A stretch of DNA of 64,000 nucleotides from Fragilariopsis cylindrus CCMP1102 (taxonomy: Eukaryota > Bacillariophyta > Bacillariophyceae > Bacillariales > Bacillariaceae). Both the position numbers and the translations under genes were made by a program. Shown here one piece after another: positions 11,738 to 23,313 of this stretch (positions are counted from its first letter, which is position 1; every line of letters starts with the position of its first letter). The notes beneath the pieces are model-generated. The model had not been told where the DNA came from, did not search any database, and worked only from the letters and a program-made list of their open reading frames with translations. Location: assembly GCA_900095095.1 (NCBI GenBank), contig FMBT01000520.1, positions 1 through 64,000 on the forward strand, read 5' to 3'.

Positions 11738-13188
11738 ATGACGACGACGATGGGGTGTCGTAGTTTTTTGACTTTTCGTTACTGCTGCGTCATCGTCGCT
11801 CTTGTACTTCACGTTCCGGGAGGATGCTACTATCAACCTGTCGCCGCATTTACTACTTCTACTGCTACTAACGGTCGTGCCAGGAACCAGAATCATCGGT
11901 ATAGAGGAATGGACAAGAACGTTCACAACAAAAGCAACGTCTTCAACAAAAATGATGATGAAAAAGAAGAAAAAGACCACCAAAAAGAGTCGTCATCGTC
12001 GCCGTGGAAGTTACAATTGAAAAATGCCTATGATCAGCGTGTGAATGCTGATCCATCATTTTTTAGTAAATCAATCACAGAAATAATAGTTGCAGCTGGG
12101 ACACAATTAATGGCAGAATTGAATCGTAGAGGTGTGTCAAGGATAATACCCGAATTAGATTTTGTGTTGCCGGCTATATTTGCTGCTATTTTTGGTAAAT
12201 ATTATAGGTACGTTTTAAGTTAGTTTACTTACTTGCAGTGAGAAAATACTGAAAGTGTAGTATTCCATATCCAGAGCTATGTCAAATTTTTGAATAACCT
12301 ATTATACCCATGGACAATTCGAAGCCGAAGCCTTCTGGAACATTAAGTGTTGTACGAGTTTATTGGTAGTACGTGCAAGGGAGTCACTTCATTGTGGACC
12401 GTTCACGGAATCTGATTGTTTTCGTGCGTGCATCGATCTATTATATCTATCTTGAAGAAAAACTATTTCATTTTTCATCGGGCCAAGTCTGATTGATGTG
12501 TCCATTTTTTTTTTCTGCTCTTTCTGAACAACTCAGCATGTGGAGGACTGCTAAAACCCTTGACAGCAACGACGGTGAATCCTACGATAGTAAGATATTA
12601 AAATCATCAAAGTCTTCGACTTCGTCGTCCACTACTGGAGATTCGATCGTTTTTGGTCTACCGGTACCGACTAATTTTTTTCAACCATACATGGCTGATG
12701 GGATGACCTTACCAACAACGAAACAACGTTTTGGATCCTTCTTGGCACCTGTCCCGGCACTTTTTCGAGCAGGAACTATAGCGAGTGGTGTCGGATATGG
12801 AATAGTTGCTGTTATAATAGCATTACGATCAATGTTAATTCCTTCGTATCGAACCGAAACGATTCCCGTGAATGTATTCTACGCTTCAATCTATACAGGA
12901 TGTTTCATGGCAGTTGTTAGTAATATACGGTATCAGCTACTTCAGGGGATTATAGAACCGATTTTCATCGATAGGTGGTTATTTTCAAACATCCTCGTTA
13001 TCAACAAGTATAAGAATAACAACAAGAACGACGGCATCGACAACACCAAACGTACTAATAGCTATCGGTTTCAAATCGTCCTCCGGTCGTTTACTATATT
13101 CGCGGTGCGATGGCTGAATGGTTTGTTGGGAAGCGTGTTGGCAATAACTGGTATGAGACTTTTGGGGTTACAACGTATGAAGAATTAA
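11738..13188 (+). CDS. RETICULATA-related (DUF3411) plastid membrane protein
   Basis: Exon 1 is 11738-12207 and exon 2 is 12537-13188; the 329-nt intron splits a Ser codon. The N-terminus has a hydrophobic signal core (CCVIVALVLHVPGG) followed by QPVAAFTTST, which fits the ASAF-type cleavage motif of diatom plastid presequences. The mature part matches the DUF3411 family: a soluble helical stretch ending in IPELDFVLPAIFAAIFGKYY, then LPVPTNFFQPYM, then hydrophobic segments AGTIASGVGYGIVAVIIAL, VFYASIYTGCFMAVVSNIRY and a last helix near LNGLLGSVLAITGMRLLGL. In land plants this family sits in the chloroplast envelope and affects leaf reticulation, and it is proposed to act in metabolite transport. 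The biochemical activity is unknown. A poly-Asn/Lys loop (NKYKNNNKNDG) lies before the last helices. Confidence 0.8.
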
Positions 13189-13808
13189 TTGTTCGTTTGT
13201 TTGATATTGAATCTAAACCTATTCGGAAGAAAAAAAACAAATGCCAACAAAAATAGATCATATTATAATATAACACTTAACTTAGGCACGACACTCAACT
13301 CAACTCAACTCAAATCACACACGAAGATTGTAGATTGAAATATAATGTAGTGCAATACGTTTATTATAGGCCTTTTCCACATATATGACCAACGAGGACA
13401 ACCTTTAATTGCTATTTATCTCTTCGCATAATCGGTAACTTTCATTGTTTTTTATGTCGATGTATAAATCTTCATTTTCACTTCATTCACGGATTGACAC
13501 GATTTCTTGCTTCGATTCCCGCAACGGACATCCTCAAAGGGGTTTTGGACTGGGGGTCTCAAATTAAAACCTCGAACGCAACCTACAACGATTAAACAAT
13601 GTCGAAATGATCGCTTACTTCCTCCGTCCGTGCAACTGCAAACGCGCAGGGGACTATCGGTTGAAAAATTAACACTATATAAAAGCGTGGAGAGTGAGTC
13701 AAAAACTTTCAAAGTCTCATTTTTTTACAATCGCATGCATATAACCAACGGGCACACAAATAATAATTCTCATAATTAATTAATCTATCGAATACACAAA
13801 AACGGAAC
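13189..13808. other. Intergenic, no gene seen
   Basis: 3' flank of the RETICULATA-related gene and 5' flank of the Gly-rich membrane protein. A run of CAACT repeats (13289-13312) is present. The open frame at 13507-13779 has no ATG at its start and no family features. Confidence 0.5.
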
Positions 13809-14383
13809 ATGAATGCGACAATGAACGACGATAACAAAGAGATCTACGAGGGTTTCAACGACCGTCTTACCAACATGAACGACGATACTCCTAGTAACAA
13901 ACAAATTGCCGAAGATTTCAATGACGATGCTATGAATTACACTACGGATTATCTCGATTTCGGGTCGTATACATTTGTCAACTGGATCTTCCTTGTGGTA
14001 GCAGTTCTTACCATATTAGGCACAATTTATCGCGTCTTCCTTTGCATTCGAAGACAGAATATTAATACGAATCGCAATGTCAGCCAAAGCGATGCTGCCG
14101 TTGGTGGAAATAACGATATAGAAGTCGGTGGTGGAAGGACAGAAGTCGGTGGTGGAAGACAGAAGTCGGTGGTGGAAGAACAGAAGTCGGTGGTGGAAGG
14201 TGGGGTATCGGTGGATTTTTCGGGGGAGGAGGTACGCACAGTCATAGTGGTGGGTACAATGGAGGAGGAGATAATGCTGGTGGTGGTCATGGTGGCTTTG
14301 GTGGAGGAAACTACGGAGGAGGTGGTGGAGGCGATGGTGGTGGAGGCGGAGGAGGTGATGGTGGTGGAGGTGGTGGAGGTTGA
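13809..14383 (+). CDS. Gly-rich single-pass membrane protein, frame broken
   Basis: The ATG at 13809 opens an acidic, Asn/Asp-rich ectodomain of about 55 residues. One membrane helix (VNWIFLVVAVLTILGTIYRV) and a basic stop-transfer stretch CIRRQN follow. The tail begins with copies of an EVGGGRT repeat encoded by a 21-base unit. The third unit has lost one base near 14157-14160. As written, the frame then turns into a Val/Glu-rich tail ending at about 14387. In the frame that precedes the loss, the following DNA encodes a clean Gly-rich tail (WGIGGFFGGGG, GGYNGGG, HGGFGGGNYGGGG) and stops at 14381-14383. The Gly-rich tail is clearly the original product. Cell-wall or extracellular matrix contact is possible but unproven; no homologous family was recognised. 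Confidence 0.55.
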
Positions 14384-15071
14384 ATAAGTAGAAACAACGT
14401 AAATTGCGACCTACAAGTACTATCGATTATATAGACTTGAATACATCAATGAGCAAGGAAGTGTTTTAATTCAGTATTCCATCAACTACTTGAAAGTAAA
14501 TAACGATATAGAAGTACTATCGCTTATATAGAATTTTAATGAGTCAACCTGTAAATTAGGGCGTGTTTTCAATTCAGCATTATTTGTTAACTTTTTCAAA
14601 TGTATGTTATTGCTTTCTTCCAGAGTAGAAAATAGATAGGAATTGTAGGAACCGAGGAGGACATCACATTGGTCGTGTAAACAGGTTGTAATTTTTGTTG
14701 TTGGAGGGGTTGCAATAGCTCAATCATTTATTCCAAACCAGGATTTCAGCCAGAAGGGGGGGGGGGGGTCCAAGATTCCTTTGTGTATTGTTGTGTATTC
14801 AAATAGCCGTTCGCAGGATGATATCGCTACAATTACATTAGTAGTACTAGACATTATTTGTTTTTGTTTTATTGAATCAATCAAGTGTCTTTTTCTTTTT
14901 TCGTATATTGACATTTCAGGTTGAATAGAGAATTCAACATGATGGTAGTGTCATAATCACTGATATACTACTAGATATTTGTCTTTCTAATTCGGTAGTA
15001 TATATCTCTCTTTCTTTCCTTGGATAGTCCTTCCCTTATTACTGTATCGCATCGTTCGTTTGGTGTTACAT
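14384..15071. repeat. Intergenic with degenerate tandem duplication
   Basis: Two related stretches of about 80-90 bp, 14414-14490 and 14509-14595, share AGTACTATCG.TTATATAGA and a later GTGTTTT-AATTCAG block, so the 3' flank of the Gly-rich gene was duplicated. A G-run of about 13 lies at 14756-14768. No gene was found; the small minus-strand frame at 14720-14914 has no support. Confidence 0.5.
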
Positions 15072-16655
15072 TTATCGTGGTTGATTCGGATGGTGTCGTG
15101 ACGGTTGTTGTTGTTGTTGTTGTGATGTTGTTTCCTGTCTTTCGTCACCCTTCTTTTCTGAATCGTTTGTATTCGATGATGTTTTGCTTGACGAGTTTTC
15201 ATTAGTCGTCGTCGTCGTCGACTTCGCCTCGTCAGTTGCTTTTACTGTTGTGGTTCTTTTGGCACGATGTAGTAAAAATTCGGATGGGCAGGGCGCACCT
15301 CCACCATCTTCCTCTGGTCCCCTTCGTCGATCACGAAAACCACCCATATCCTTTGGAGTAATAACAGCCATTAATGCATCCGGAGGATTTTCAGCAATAT
15401 GTTGCGCAACGAGCTGTGCAGCTTCTATTTCGGTTCGATGTAATTCATGTCGTAAAGCTAAAACGGCAACCTCCCGAGAATTCTTTCGTAGATCACGTTT
15501 TCTTGCTACCAGGAATCGTCCAATGTGATTATTTAAAGCGACTGTCGATGCCGATGCCGATGCCGATGATCCATCAAACAAAAATCGTTCTTCTTCATCA
15601 TCATTAACACCGACGTCGTCAGATGATCCATATAGTCCTTCTAAATCTGGAACAACCTCTCCACCAAATTGTCGAACAAGTCTTTTAGTTTCCTCGGTTG
15701 GATCCGTTCCTGCCGATTATTTTGGCGAGAGCGTAGCATAGCAGTTGGGGGGAGGGGGGAGATAGATGGAACAAAAGTTAGGAGACGTAAGGAATAATAA
15801 ATATATTGCGATACTTATATCATTGATTCGTTGGTGCACTCTATCATCATAATTTTCCATACCGCATTCACCAACATCGTTGATATCTTTCTATTACACA
15901 TATTATAATATCCATCAAGATATATCAGACGTACCAAATAGGTGAAGGCAGGGTAAATCTAAGTGTTCCGTTAACGATTCATCTTCTTCCATGAGCGTAC
16001 TGCCATTTATAAATATCATAAATGTAGGTTGTTGCTGATGTTTTTGTTTTGTAGTTGTTGTACCATCATCATTTATTGTCGTAGTGGTTGTGGATGGTAA
16101 GAGTGGTAATAATGCAGCAACACCAGCAGCTTGTCCTACCGCTAATATCCCCCAAAATGGTGATGCAGTATATACCTGTTTTAACAGCAACAACGATGCA
16201 TCCAAACCAACATACTGAGGCTTATCATTCTTGTTGGCGTTGTCATCGTCGTCGTCGTTGCCTGCCTCCGTTTCTTCCTGATTCACTCGAACATTCTTTT
16301 TATCTTCCTCCTCCCACCACGCTCGCAATGGATGACGGTGGCGCCAACGGTTGCCATTATCTCCTCCGGCAGATGATGCGCTCGTTTTATTATTCCAATT
16401 GGTAGTATCATCAATACTTTTATTATTGGCCGTATTTGTATTAACAACTAATGGACCATCGACAAAGACAAGATCAATACCATGTTTTTGATATAAACGT
16501 TCACCTAATGAATCCAATTTTCGACTTAATTCATATGAATTTGATCGTTCATCGTGAAGACATAAAACTCGTAACAAAGATGAAGATGAAGATGGTGTAG
16601 ATGACGACGATGAAGTGCCGCCTGTTCCGCTGGTCGTGTTAATACCGTTTGTCAT
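15072..16655 (-). CDS. FSH1-like alpha/beta hydrolase, nucleophile lost
   Basis: Exon 1 is 16655-15935 and exon 2 is 15709-15072. The 225-nt intron (gtacgt to gcag) splits a Gly codon; the product has 452 residues. The opening LLRVLCLHDERSNSYELSRK and LVFVDGPLVV follow the serine hydrolase FSH family (first strand and the oxyanion-region V-DGP). The nucleophile elbow, normally GFSQG, reads ILAVGQAAGVAAL, so the catalytic Ser is replaced by Gly. DLPCLHLFGTDPTEET matches the late strand that carries the acidic residue. No clear catalytic His motif follows. A long Asp/Asn insertion sits before YVGLDASLLLLKQ, and the C-terminus adds a helical basic region (RFLVARKRDLRKNSREVAVL) and a Thr/Ser/Gln tail. 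It is probably a non-catalytic member of the fold; its binding partner is unknown. Confidence 0.7.
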
Positions 16656-17564
16656 ATTATTGTCGTTTCATTAGTTTCATTATTATTATTATTATTATTA
16701 TTACGGCTGTGATCGTAGTCCTCGGCTGTAACAGTCATGATAATTATTCTAATAAGTCTCGGCCAATTTTCATAAACGCGTAGAGATTGAGAGAGAAAGC
16801 CACCTTAGTTCTACCTCAACAGCAGTATGTTACAGAAGTTGTAAGATAGAGGTTATAGTATTGAAACGAAGTACCTTGAGTATTGAGTTGTTTGTTGCCA
16901 TTTGCATTGCGTGATATACAGTAGTAATTTTATTTTGATCGTATCTTTTATTGAATCTACAGGGCCATCCTCTATCCTGAAATCCGCGCTCGGAAAAATT
17001 GAGCAGAACAAACAAGTAGTTTTCTCTTCTTTGTGTGGGAATCTGTCAAGTGTGTATGATTATTGAGTTTGATTGATGATGCAAGCCTATTTGTTAGTAG
17101 TATTGGTTCAGCAACAAATCACTATAGGTAATGGCATAGGAAGAAGAAGATTAAATTCATCAACAACTGACAAAGGATGCATACCATCATAGCATAACAA
17201 GTATGTCCTGAAATATCTCTACTACTACTATGCGCATACTATTTGTAATGAAAATTTAGATGTAATACTACAACATGCCATCCACATCCATCCATCCATC
17301 CAACCAAATTTCATCCATCAACAGTGCAGCATAGCAGATATCTCTTGTGTATCCTGCATTCATTCACTGTATTAATAAGTGACTTTCACATTCACACTGA
17401 CTTGCTTCACTTTAGAAGAAGAGGAGCACTAAAAATTGTTGTTGTAGTTGTTCCGGTTAAAGATCCAAACCAATGGTTGCCAGATGAAGAATAATAGAAT
17501 GTGAGGGGTGGTTACACTGTATGTATATTGTACATTGTAAGAGAGAGGAGGAATAAGAAGATTC
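16656..17564. other. Intergenic, no protein gene seen
   Basis: Spacer between the FSH1-like gene start and the 5S rRNA gene. It has a TTA/ATT run (16680-16702), a short CCATCCAT repeat (17281-17300) and no supported frame. Confidence 0.5.
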
Positions 17565-17595
17565 AAAAAAAAAAAAAAAAATTAAAGACAAAAAT
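17565..17595 (-). terminator. RNA polymerase III terminator of 5S gene
   Basis: On the minus strand the 5S rRNA 3' end is followed at once by TTTT (17594-17591). After ATT-rich sequence comes a second T-run of about 17 (17581-17565). T-runs of four or more are the standard Pol III stop; the long one would be a backup site. Confidence 0.75.
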
Positions 17596-17713
17596 GAGAA
17601 CAACACCTGGGATTCCAACGTGGTCCCCCACCGTAGTACTAACCAGGCCCGAACATGCTTAACTTCGCTGAGCAGACGGGAAGCGGTGCTGTCATGTTGG
17701 TATGGTCGTTCTC
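17596..17713 (-). rRNA. 5S ribosomal RNA
   Basis: The minus strand reads a full 5S rRNA of about 118 nt. The 5' GAGAACGACCATACC and 3' GGTGTTGTTCTC pair as helix I. The highly conserved internal promoter and loop regions are present: AGCGAAGTTAAGCATG (A-box region) and CGGGCCTGGTTAGTACT (C-box region), followed by GGTGGGGGACCACG. One copy is seen here without an adjoining array, between protein genes. It lies 205 bp upstream of the HAD phosphatase gene and on the opposite strand. Exact ends are set by the helix I pairing and could be off by 1-2 nt. Confidence 0.95.
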
Positions 17714-17918
17714 TCCACTTTGGCGCATTTTTTAGTTCAAATACTAATAAATTGTAATCCTATTGGTTTTTAAACCGATGGCTATTGCTTTGTATCTTCG
17801 AGTCTACTATTCTACTGTTTACTGTATCTGGAATAGTATGACACTCATCGTCAGTAAAAACTTGTAGAGTAGTGTCGTCGATCAAGGAAGAGCAGCTAAC
17901 GATTGTCATTAGACAAGT

Positions 17919-19235
17919 ATGCAACGTTGCAGTTGTATCCTGGCTAATAGGACTACTACTAAGAGTAGAATTCCAATCAGAACAACAACAGTAAAGCTAA
18001 TACAAGTAGTGGCAGCTGCATTGTGTTGGATCGTTATCGTCAGTATGAGCGATACTTACTCTGCAACATCAGCAAAAGTCGCTGCACTTTCGAGCACGAC
18101 ATTGACAACGGCGAAGGTGGGAGGAGTCAACAACAAGAACGATGGTTGGTAGTTGATTTCGATGGGACTTGTACCATCCGAGATACTACTCCATTATTAC
18201 CTCGATTGGCGTATCTCATTGAAAGTCAAAATAACAACAATAACGACGATGAACACGAACAGCACGTGAAAAGAAAAGTTCCAGATTTAATGGAAAGATT
18301 ATCAATATTTACTAACCTTGAAAATGAATATTTTCAACGATATGTTGAAGTAATGGGATCGATCGAATCTGAATCTATTGTTGAAGACGTCGGTAACAAC
18401 AACAATAATAATCATCTGCATTCGCAACTAGAATATTCTCTCGACCGATTAGATTGTATTTCATCCGAAATCACTGACAAGGTGACCAAATCCAATATCT
18501 TGAAAGGACTTGGAAGTGTTCGTTACAATAAACTTTTAGAATTGATACAAAATTATCAACAAAACAAGAAGAAGAACAACACAACAACAACAACATGACG
18601 AAGTTCCTATATTCGAAGGAAATCTTCGTGACAGTCTTCAATTGCATCCAGGATGTATTTCTATCTTACAACGGCACGCTACTTGTATGAGCAGTAATAA
18701 TAATTGGAGAATTGGAGTATTAAGCATTAATTGGTGTCCTACCTTGATTGAGGCCGTCGTATTGAATCCTTTATGTAATGAAAGATCATCATCAGAATCA
18801 AAGGAATCTACTACTACTACTACTTTAAATTTCGAGGATATCCCCATATGGTCTAATACCGTTGACGAAAATGGTACAGTATCGCTCACTGTTCCCGGCG
18901 CGATCGCTAAAAAGGAACGAATACTTAAATTGCAACAACAACAACAACAACAAAATAGTAATAATAATTTAGTTGTATACGTTGGAGATTCTTCTACAGA
19001 CTTATTGGCATTGATACAAGCAGACGTAGGAATTTTATTAATGGGATCAAAATCAACAATTGGGTTGGGTATAAAGTTTGGTGTTACTTTTCGATCCTTG
19101 AAAGATTATAATAATTATTGCAACAACAATGATAAAAAAACAGAAAATGAGAACTGTTTGGACGTTGTTTGGACTGCATCAGATTGGGATGAAATTGGTT
19201 CTTTTTTGAATCATAACGATGAACAACTACACTAA
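17919..19235 (+). CDS. HAD-family phosphatase, TH2-like, two frame breaks
   Basis: The ATG at 17919 opens a basic N-terminus and hydrophobic segment (LIQVVAAALCWIVIVSM), a likely signal or transit sequence. The enzyme part starts in the next frame with WLVVDFDGTCTIRDTTPLLP (HAD motif I, DFDGT). It continues through a helical cap to about 18575, breaks in a CAA repeat, and resumes as EVPIFEGN, LHPGCISILQRH and IGVLSINWCPTLIEAV (motif II region). It ends with VVYVGDSSTDLLALIQADVG (motif IV, GDSSTD) and WTASDWDEIGSFL. The order and the GDSxxDLL-ADxG string resemble the HAD domain at the C-terminus of plant TH2, a thiamine monophosphate phosphatase, so a role in thiamine salvage is possible. Breaks near 18130-18150 and 18575-18600 each need a one-base change, so assembly indels are likely. 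PolyQ and polyN insertions are species-specific padding. Confidence 0.65.
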
Positions 19236-19367
19236 TATGTAATAATATCTTCGTCGTCTAAATTGGATAATTTCATTTACTAATATTATAGGTCTATATT
19301 GTTATTATATTTTGAAGTATTTACCAGTCGAAATCTGATCCACCGGGAGCTCGGGTTTGTCCAAAAC

Positions 19368-21063
19368 TTAGCTCGGGATCGCCAATATCTCCTCACGTGA
19401 CCATTCGGAATCTAGTCCTAAATCCTTCAATCGACGTTCTTGATAGTATTCCTTTAGATCAAGTGCTTGCTTTTCTCGAAGCATAAATTCAAGTGTTCTT
19501 TTTATTGCCTTCGTTTCTGATTCTCGTAATTGTGTACAAATTTCTGGTCCACCCTCAGGACATTGATTTAAATCTTCTAACGATGATTCGCATATGTCAC
19601 TGATTGTTTCTACGACAGCCAATTCGTTACTTTCACTAACAGGAAGTGCCATAAATCCCCAAACTTCCTTCCTAAAGATACTTTCCAACATGAATGCATC
19701 CATACTGTTTAATTTCTTCAATCGAACAAATTGCAAAAATGCTGGATCGGGTTCACCATCTCTTCCAATTGCACTAACAACATCAAACGATTGAGTGGGA
19801 TCCATGGGTGCTTGATCGTACGTTTCAAATTCTAATATATCTAACTTGTCATCATAAAATCGATCCTCCGAATCAATTTCTATTGTAACTTCACTCACAG
19901 CAGTTTTAAAGGAACTACGTGGGCAAAATCCATGTTCCAACAGGTAATCGGCGGCACTTTTGGGACCATAACTTAAGAAAACTTCCTCGCCTTCTTTGTA
20001 TTTTGTATTTGCAATCACCTCAGCACCCTTCGTCGTTCCGAATGTACCCATGTAGCCAGGGCGTATTTCCATCGCATCATCGTCATGATTTCCACCATCC
20101 ATAAAGGGCATTATTCTTGATTTTCCATCCACAAAGAATGATCGTGATTGTGTCAGTGCCATGACCCATTTATATCCCTCTACACTAAAACATGGCACGT
20201 CGATTCCAGATGACAATTGAACTTTTTCGGGAAACGTTTCTCGATCTTTCTCAAAAATATTTTCCACCAACCATTTGCATCTTCTTCTATGTCATCTAAT
20301 ACGCGATAGATCTTAGTATTACTTGATAATTGTAATACCTCTTGATCTTCTTCCGGCCAAAAAAGTGGATGATCTATTTTCATTTCAGTCGGTGTCGGCA
20401 ACGAACGAATCCATTCTTCAATAAACGATTGAATTTGGGGTGGACGTTCCGGCTTTCGATACCAGCAGTACCTTTACTCGACCTTGCAATTTCATTCAAC
20501 AATGATAACGCAACAAGACCGGTATCACCAGTCCATCCTTCGTACTTGTCATCTAAGACATCTTTGAATATAGTTTTACGTGCTGTTTTCGATGATATTT
20601 CCCATAATTCATCGTAGGGCATATTGGCAATGATTTCTCCTTTTTTAATATCTTTGGTTGCAATCCAACCTAATCGCATTGATCCACCAGTTGGTGATAG
20701 TCCCATTTTAACATTACACGTCCGGGTAATTTCTTTTCTACAATTTTCGAATGCGTTATTAAAATTTCGACTGATTTCTTCCAAATGTTGTTGTGTCTCC
20801 TCCTCTATCGATGTGCTGCTAGTTGTCTCTGATGTGGCTCGTAAAATCATCCTATTATGATCATTGCTATTGGCGATATTGTTGTGGCTGGCACAGGTCG
20901 GATAGTCGAGAGACGACGACCTTGAAATGACGAAGGAATCGACCGTCGTTGGTATTCTTAATATTGGTAGAACAACAACAATAACAACATGAACGAGAAA
21001 TAGCCATGAGGCCGCTACCGCAGTAGGACTATGCCTTCTTGTAGTAGTCATCATTTTCATCAT
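19368..21063 (-). CDS. Plastid SET-domain methyltransferase (LSMT-like), two frame breaks
   Basis: The ATG is at 21063; an upstream TTG was not used. A signal segment (WLFLVHVVIVVVLPILRIP) is followed by TTVDSFVISR, an ASAF-like plastid motif. GLSPTGGSMRLGWIATKDIKKGE and IIANMPYDELW form the SET-I start. After breaks at about 20450-20462 and 20265-20277 the frame continues with WALTQSRSF-like RSFFVDGKSRIMPFMD, GGNHDDDA (in place of the usual NH motif), EEVFLSYGPKSAADYLLEHG (the SET GxKxNxxLL-type pocket) and a C-terminal helical Rubisco-LSMT substrate-binding-like domain ending EEILAIPS. The family methylates lysines in plastid proteins such as Rubisco large subunit or aldolases; the substrate here is unknown. 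Each break is one missing base next to an A or T run and joins well-conserved halves. It shares an upstream region with RAE1. Confidence 0.75.
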
Positions 21064-21745
21064 TGTCTTCAAAATGGGTACGTATTAATGGATCGAATCA
21101 ATTTAATAATTGATCTCGTGTTGTTAGATGGGTTCGAAGGAAGTTTAAGTTATATGTTGTTGTTCGAAATGTCATGTGATCATTCATGTGATGAATTAAT
21201 CTTTTGAATTATTTGTTTTCTTGCCTTGTTTTATCGTGTTATCGTGAGTGATACGTGGAAGTGAAGAATTTAAAACAGAACCCTATTTGGGATATTTGGG
21301 GGAGAGACAGTATGACAAAGTGGGGCGCAAACTATCCTAACTAGCATGAACTCCTCCCCAAATTGAAAAATCATTATTTTTCGCCGCCGCAACATCGAAC
21401 TCCAGTTCAAATCCCACGATCATTTATTTTCATTGCATCCAATATTATTATTATCAACATTACCTACAAACGAAATCAAATCTTACCATCCTACACCGTG
21501 TACCTCTAGAAAGCTCACGCTAGGATAACTATTTCGGAGAATACAGATTTAACCTGCATAATAGTTGTACTTCGATTGATTCATAATTTAGGGTAAGAGA
21601 CCTGAGACTGAAGCAAAAAAAAATTTAAATTATAATTGAATTGCTTTGAATTGAATTGCTTGATTTGATACTTGTACGGCACGGAAGATTGCGAACGAAT
21701 ACAACAACGTTTATATATATATATACATATTAAATATTAATCATT
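21064..21745. promoter_or_regulatory. Divergent promoter region, SET methyltransferase and RAE1
   Basis: 682 bp lie between two divergent start codons and so should contain both promoters. A TATATATATATACATATTAA stretch sits just upstream of the RAE1 ATG (21713-21740). No specific factor site could be assigned. Confidence 0.4.
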
Positions 21746-22941
21746 ATGGCATCATTTGGTACACAACAACCAGTGGCAGCCGCTGGTCAAAAAAAATCAA
21801 TTGGACCCAATGATTGTAATGTACCACAAGCTGGTACGGATGGTATATCATCCTTGAATTGGTCACCCACCGCAAATTTTTTAATTTCCTCGAATTGGGA
21901 TTCCGGTGTACGAGTTTGGGAAGCGGCCTGTAATCCACAAAATACCAATCAACCAGTGCAAGTACAACCCAAGGCACAAGTCAACCATGAAAATTCCATG
22001 CCGGTCTTAGATACCTGTTTTTCGGCGGACGGATCGACAGTCTTTTCCTGTGGTGCCGATAAGGCCGTACGGATGTGGCGACTCGGTGAAACTCCTCCGA
22101 ATAATATTCCACAACAAATTGGTGCCCACGATAAGCCCATACAAAGTGTGGGATTCTTATCAAAAAGTAATCTTGTTGTGAGTGGGGGATGGGATGCTAA
22201 ATTAAAGGTACGTTTCGTTTTATTTTTTTAATTGATTGGGAGTTGTATTGATTTTTTAATTGGCATTCATTTCACTTATTATTAATGGCTTTCGGATTTC
22301 TTTTATTATTTTGACAGTTTTGGGATACACGAAGTCCAACTCCGGTGGGAGAATTCCAACTTCCTGAACGTGTGTACGACCTAGATGTACAGGGTGGTCT
22401 GATGGTCGTCGCAACAGCGAATCGACAGGTGATTATTTATGACGTTAGTGGACCACAACCCCGTGAACACAGTCGGAAGGAATCACCATTGAAATACCAA
22501 TCACGATGTGTGAGTTGCTTTCCAGATCAGACCGGGTTTGCGATTGGTAGTATCGAGGGCCGAGTGGGTGTCCAATACATACAAAAAATCCCAAATAAAG
22601 ACCATTTTGCCTTCAAATGTCATCGGCAAGATTCCAATGTATACAGTGTCAATTGTCTTGCCTTTCAAAACGTATATGGAACATTCGCAACTGTTGGTTC
22701 AGATGGTGTTGTGACATTTTGGGATAAAGATAATAAACAACGTCTTAAAGCATTCCCAGCGATTGGACAAACTATCCCATGTGCAGCCTTCAATGCACAA
22801 GGTAATATGTTTGCCTATGCGAGTAGTTACAATTGGAGTAAAGGTTCACAGTTTTATTCACCAGGATCAACTCCGAATGAAATTTATGTCCATTATACTC
22901 CCGAAGATGAAATCAAACCAAAGGCGGCTAAAAAGAAATAA
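21746..22941 (+). CDS. RAE1: mRNA export factor RAE1/GLE2, WD40 protein
   Basis: Two exons, 21746-22207 and 22318-22941, with a phase-0 intron of 110 nt (gtacgt to gacag), give 361 residues. This is a seven-bladed WD40 propeller of the RAE1/GLE2 type. Clear blades include GISSLNWSPTANFLISSNWD, SCGADKAVRMWRL, VVSGGWDAKLKFWDTRSPTP, IASIEG-like AIGSIEGRVGVQYI, TFATVGSDGVVTFWDKDN and FAYASSYNWSKGS. The near-invariant family end PNEIYVHYTPEDEIKPK is present, followed by a Lys tail. In other eukaryotes RAE1 binds the GLEBS motif of NUP98 at the nuclear pore and supports mRNA export and spindle assembly. Length and motif order match the family well, and no frame problems are seen. Confidence 0.95.
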
Positions 22942-23313
22942 TAATAATGATACGAAATTTACAAAGAATTAAAGCACCAACAAAAAATTTGAATATAAAT
23001 GGAATTGTAAAATAAAACGGGAAAAAATACGAGCTATATATAATTAATATATATTGGCGAAACGAAACAAAGCAAGACCACGGATATGCTACGGAATTAC
23101 ACATCAAGTACAAAAATAGTAAACCAATGTAGAATATTACTTTAGATATGCGTGTCTTACTACCTAAAATACTGTCTTTTTGATTGGTGGCCTGAACAAC
23201 AAGTTATATATCACCTACACTAGCGATTGTATTAATGGACATAGTCGATAAACTTAGTTTCGTGTCTTATTTAAAATACTCTCATATCTATTCGTGCTCT
23301 TCTTCACTATAGA
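22942..23313. other. Convergent 3' intergenic region
   Basis: Between the ends of RAE1 (plus) and the lipase (minus). AATAAA-like signals occur at 23010-23016 and AT-rich sequence throughout. No gene is seen. Confidence 0.5.

Noticed and set aside
14756-14768. G-run as a quadruplex or regulatory site
   Set aside because: It is a single homopolymer without the spaced tracts of a usual quadruplex and could be a length error.
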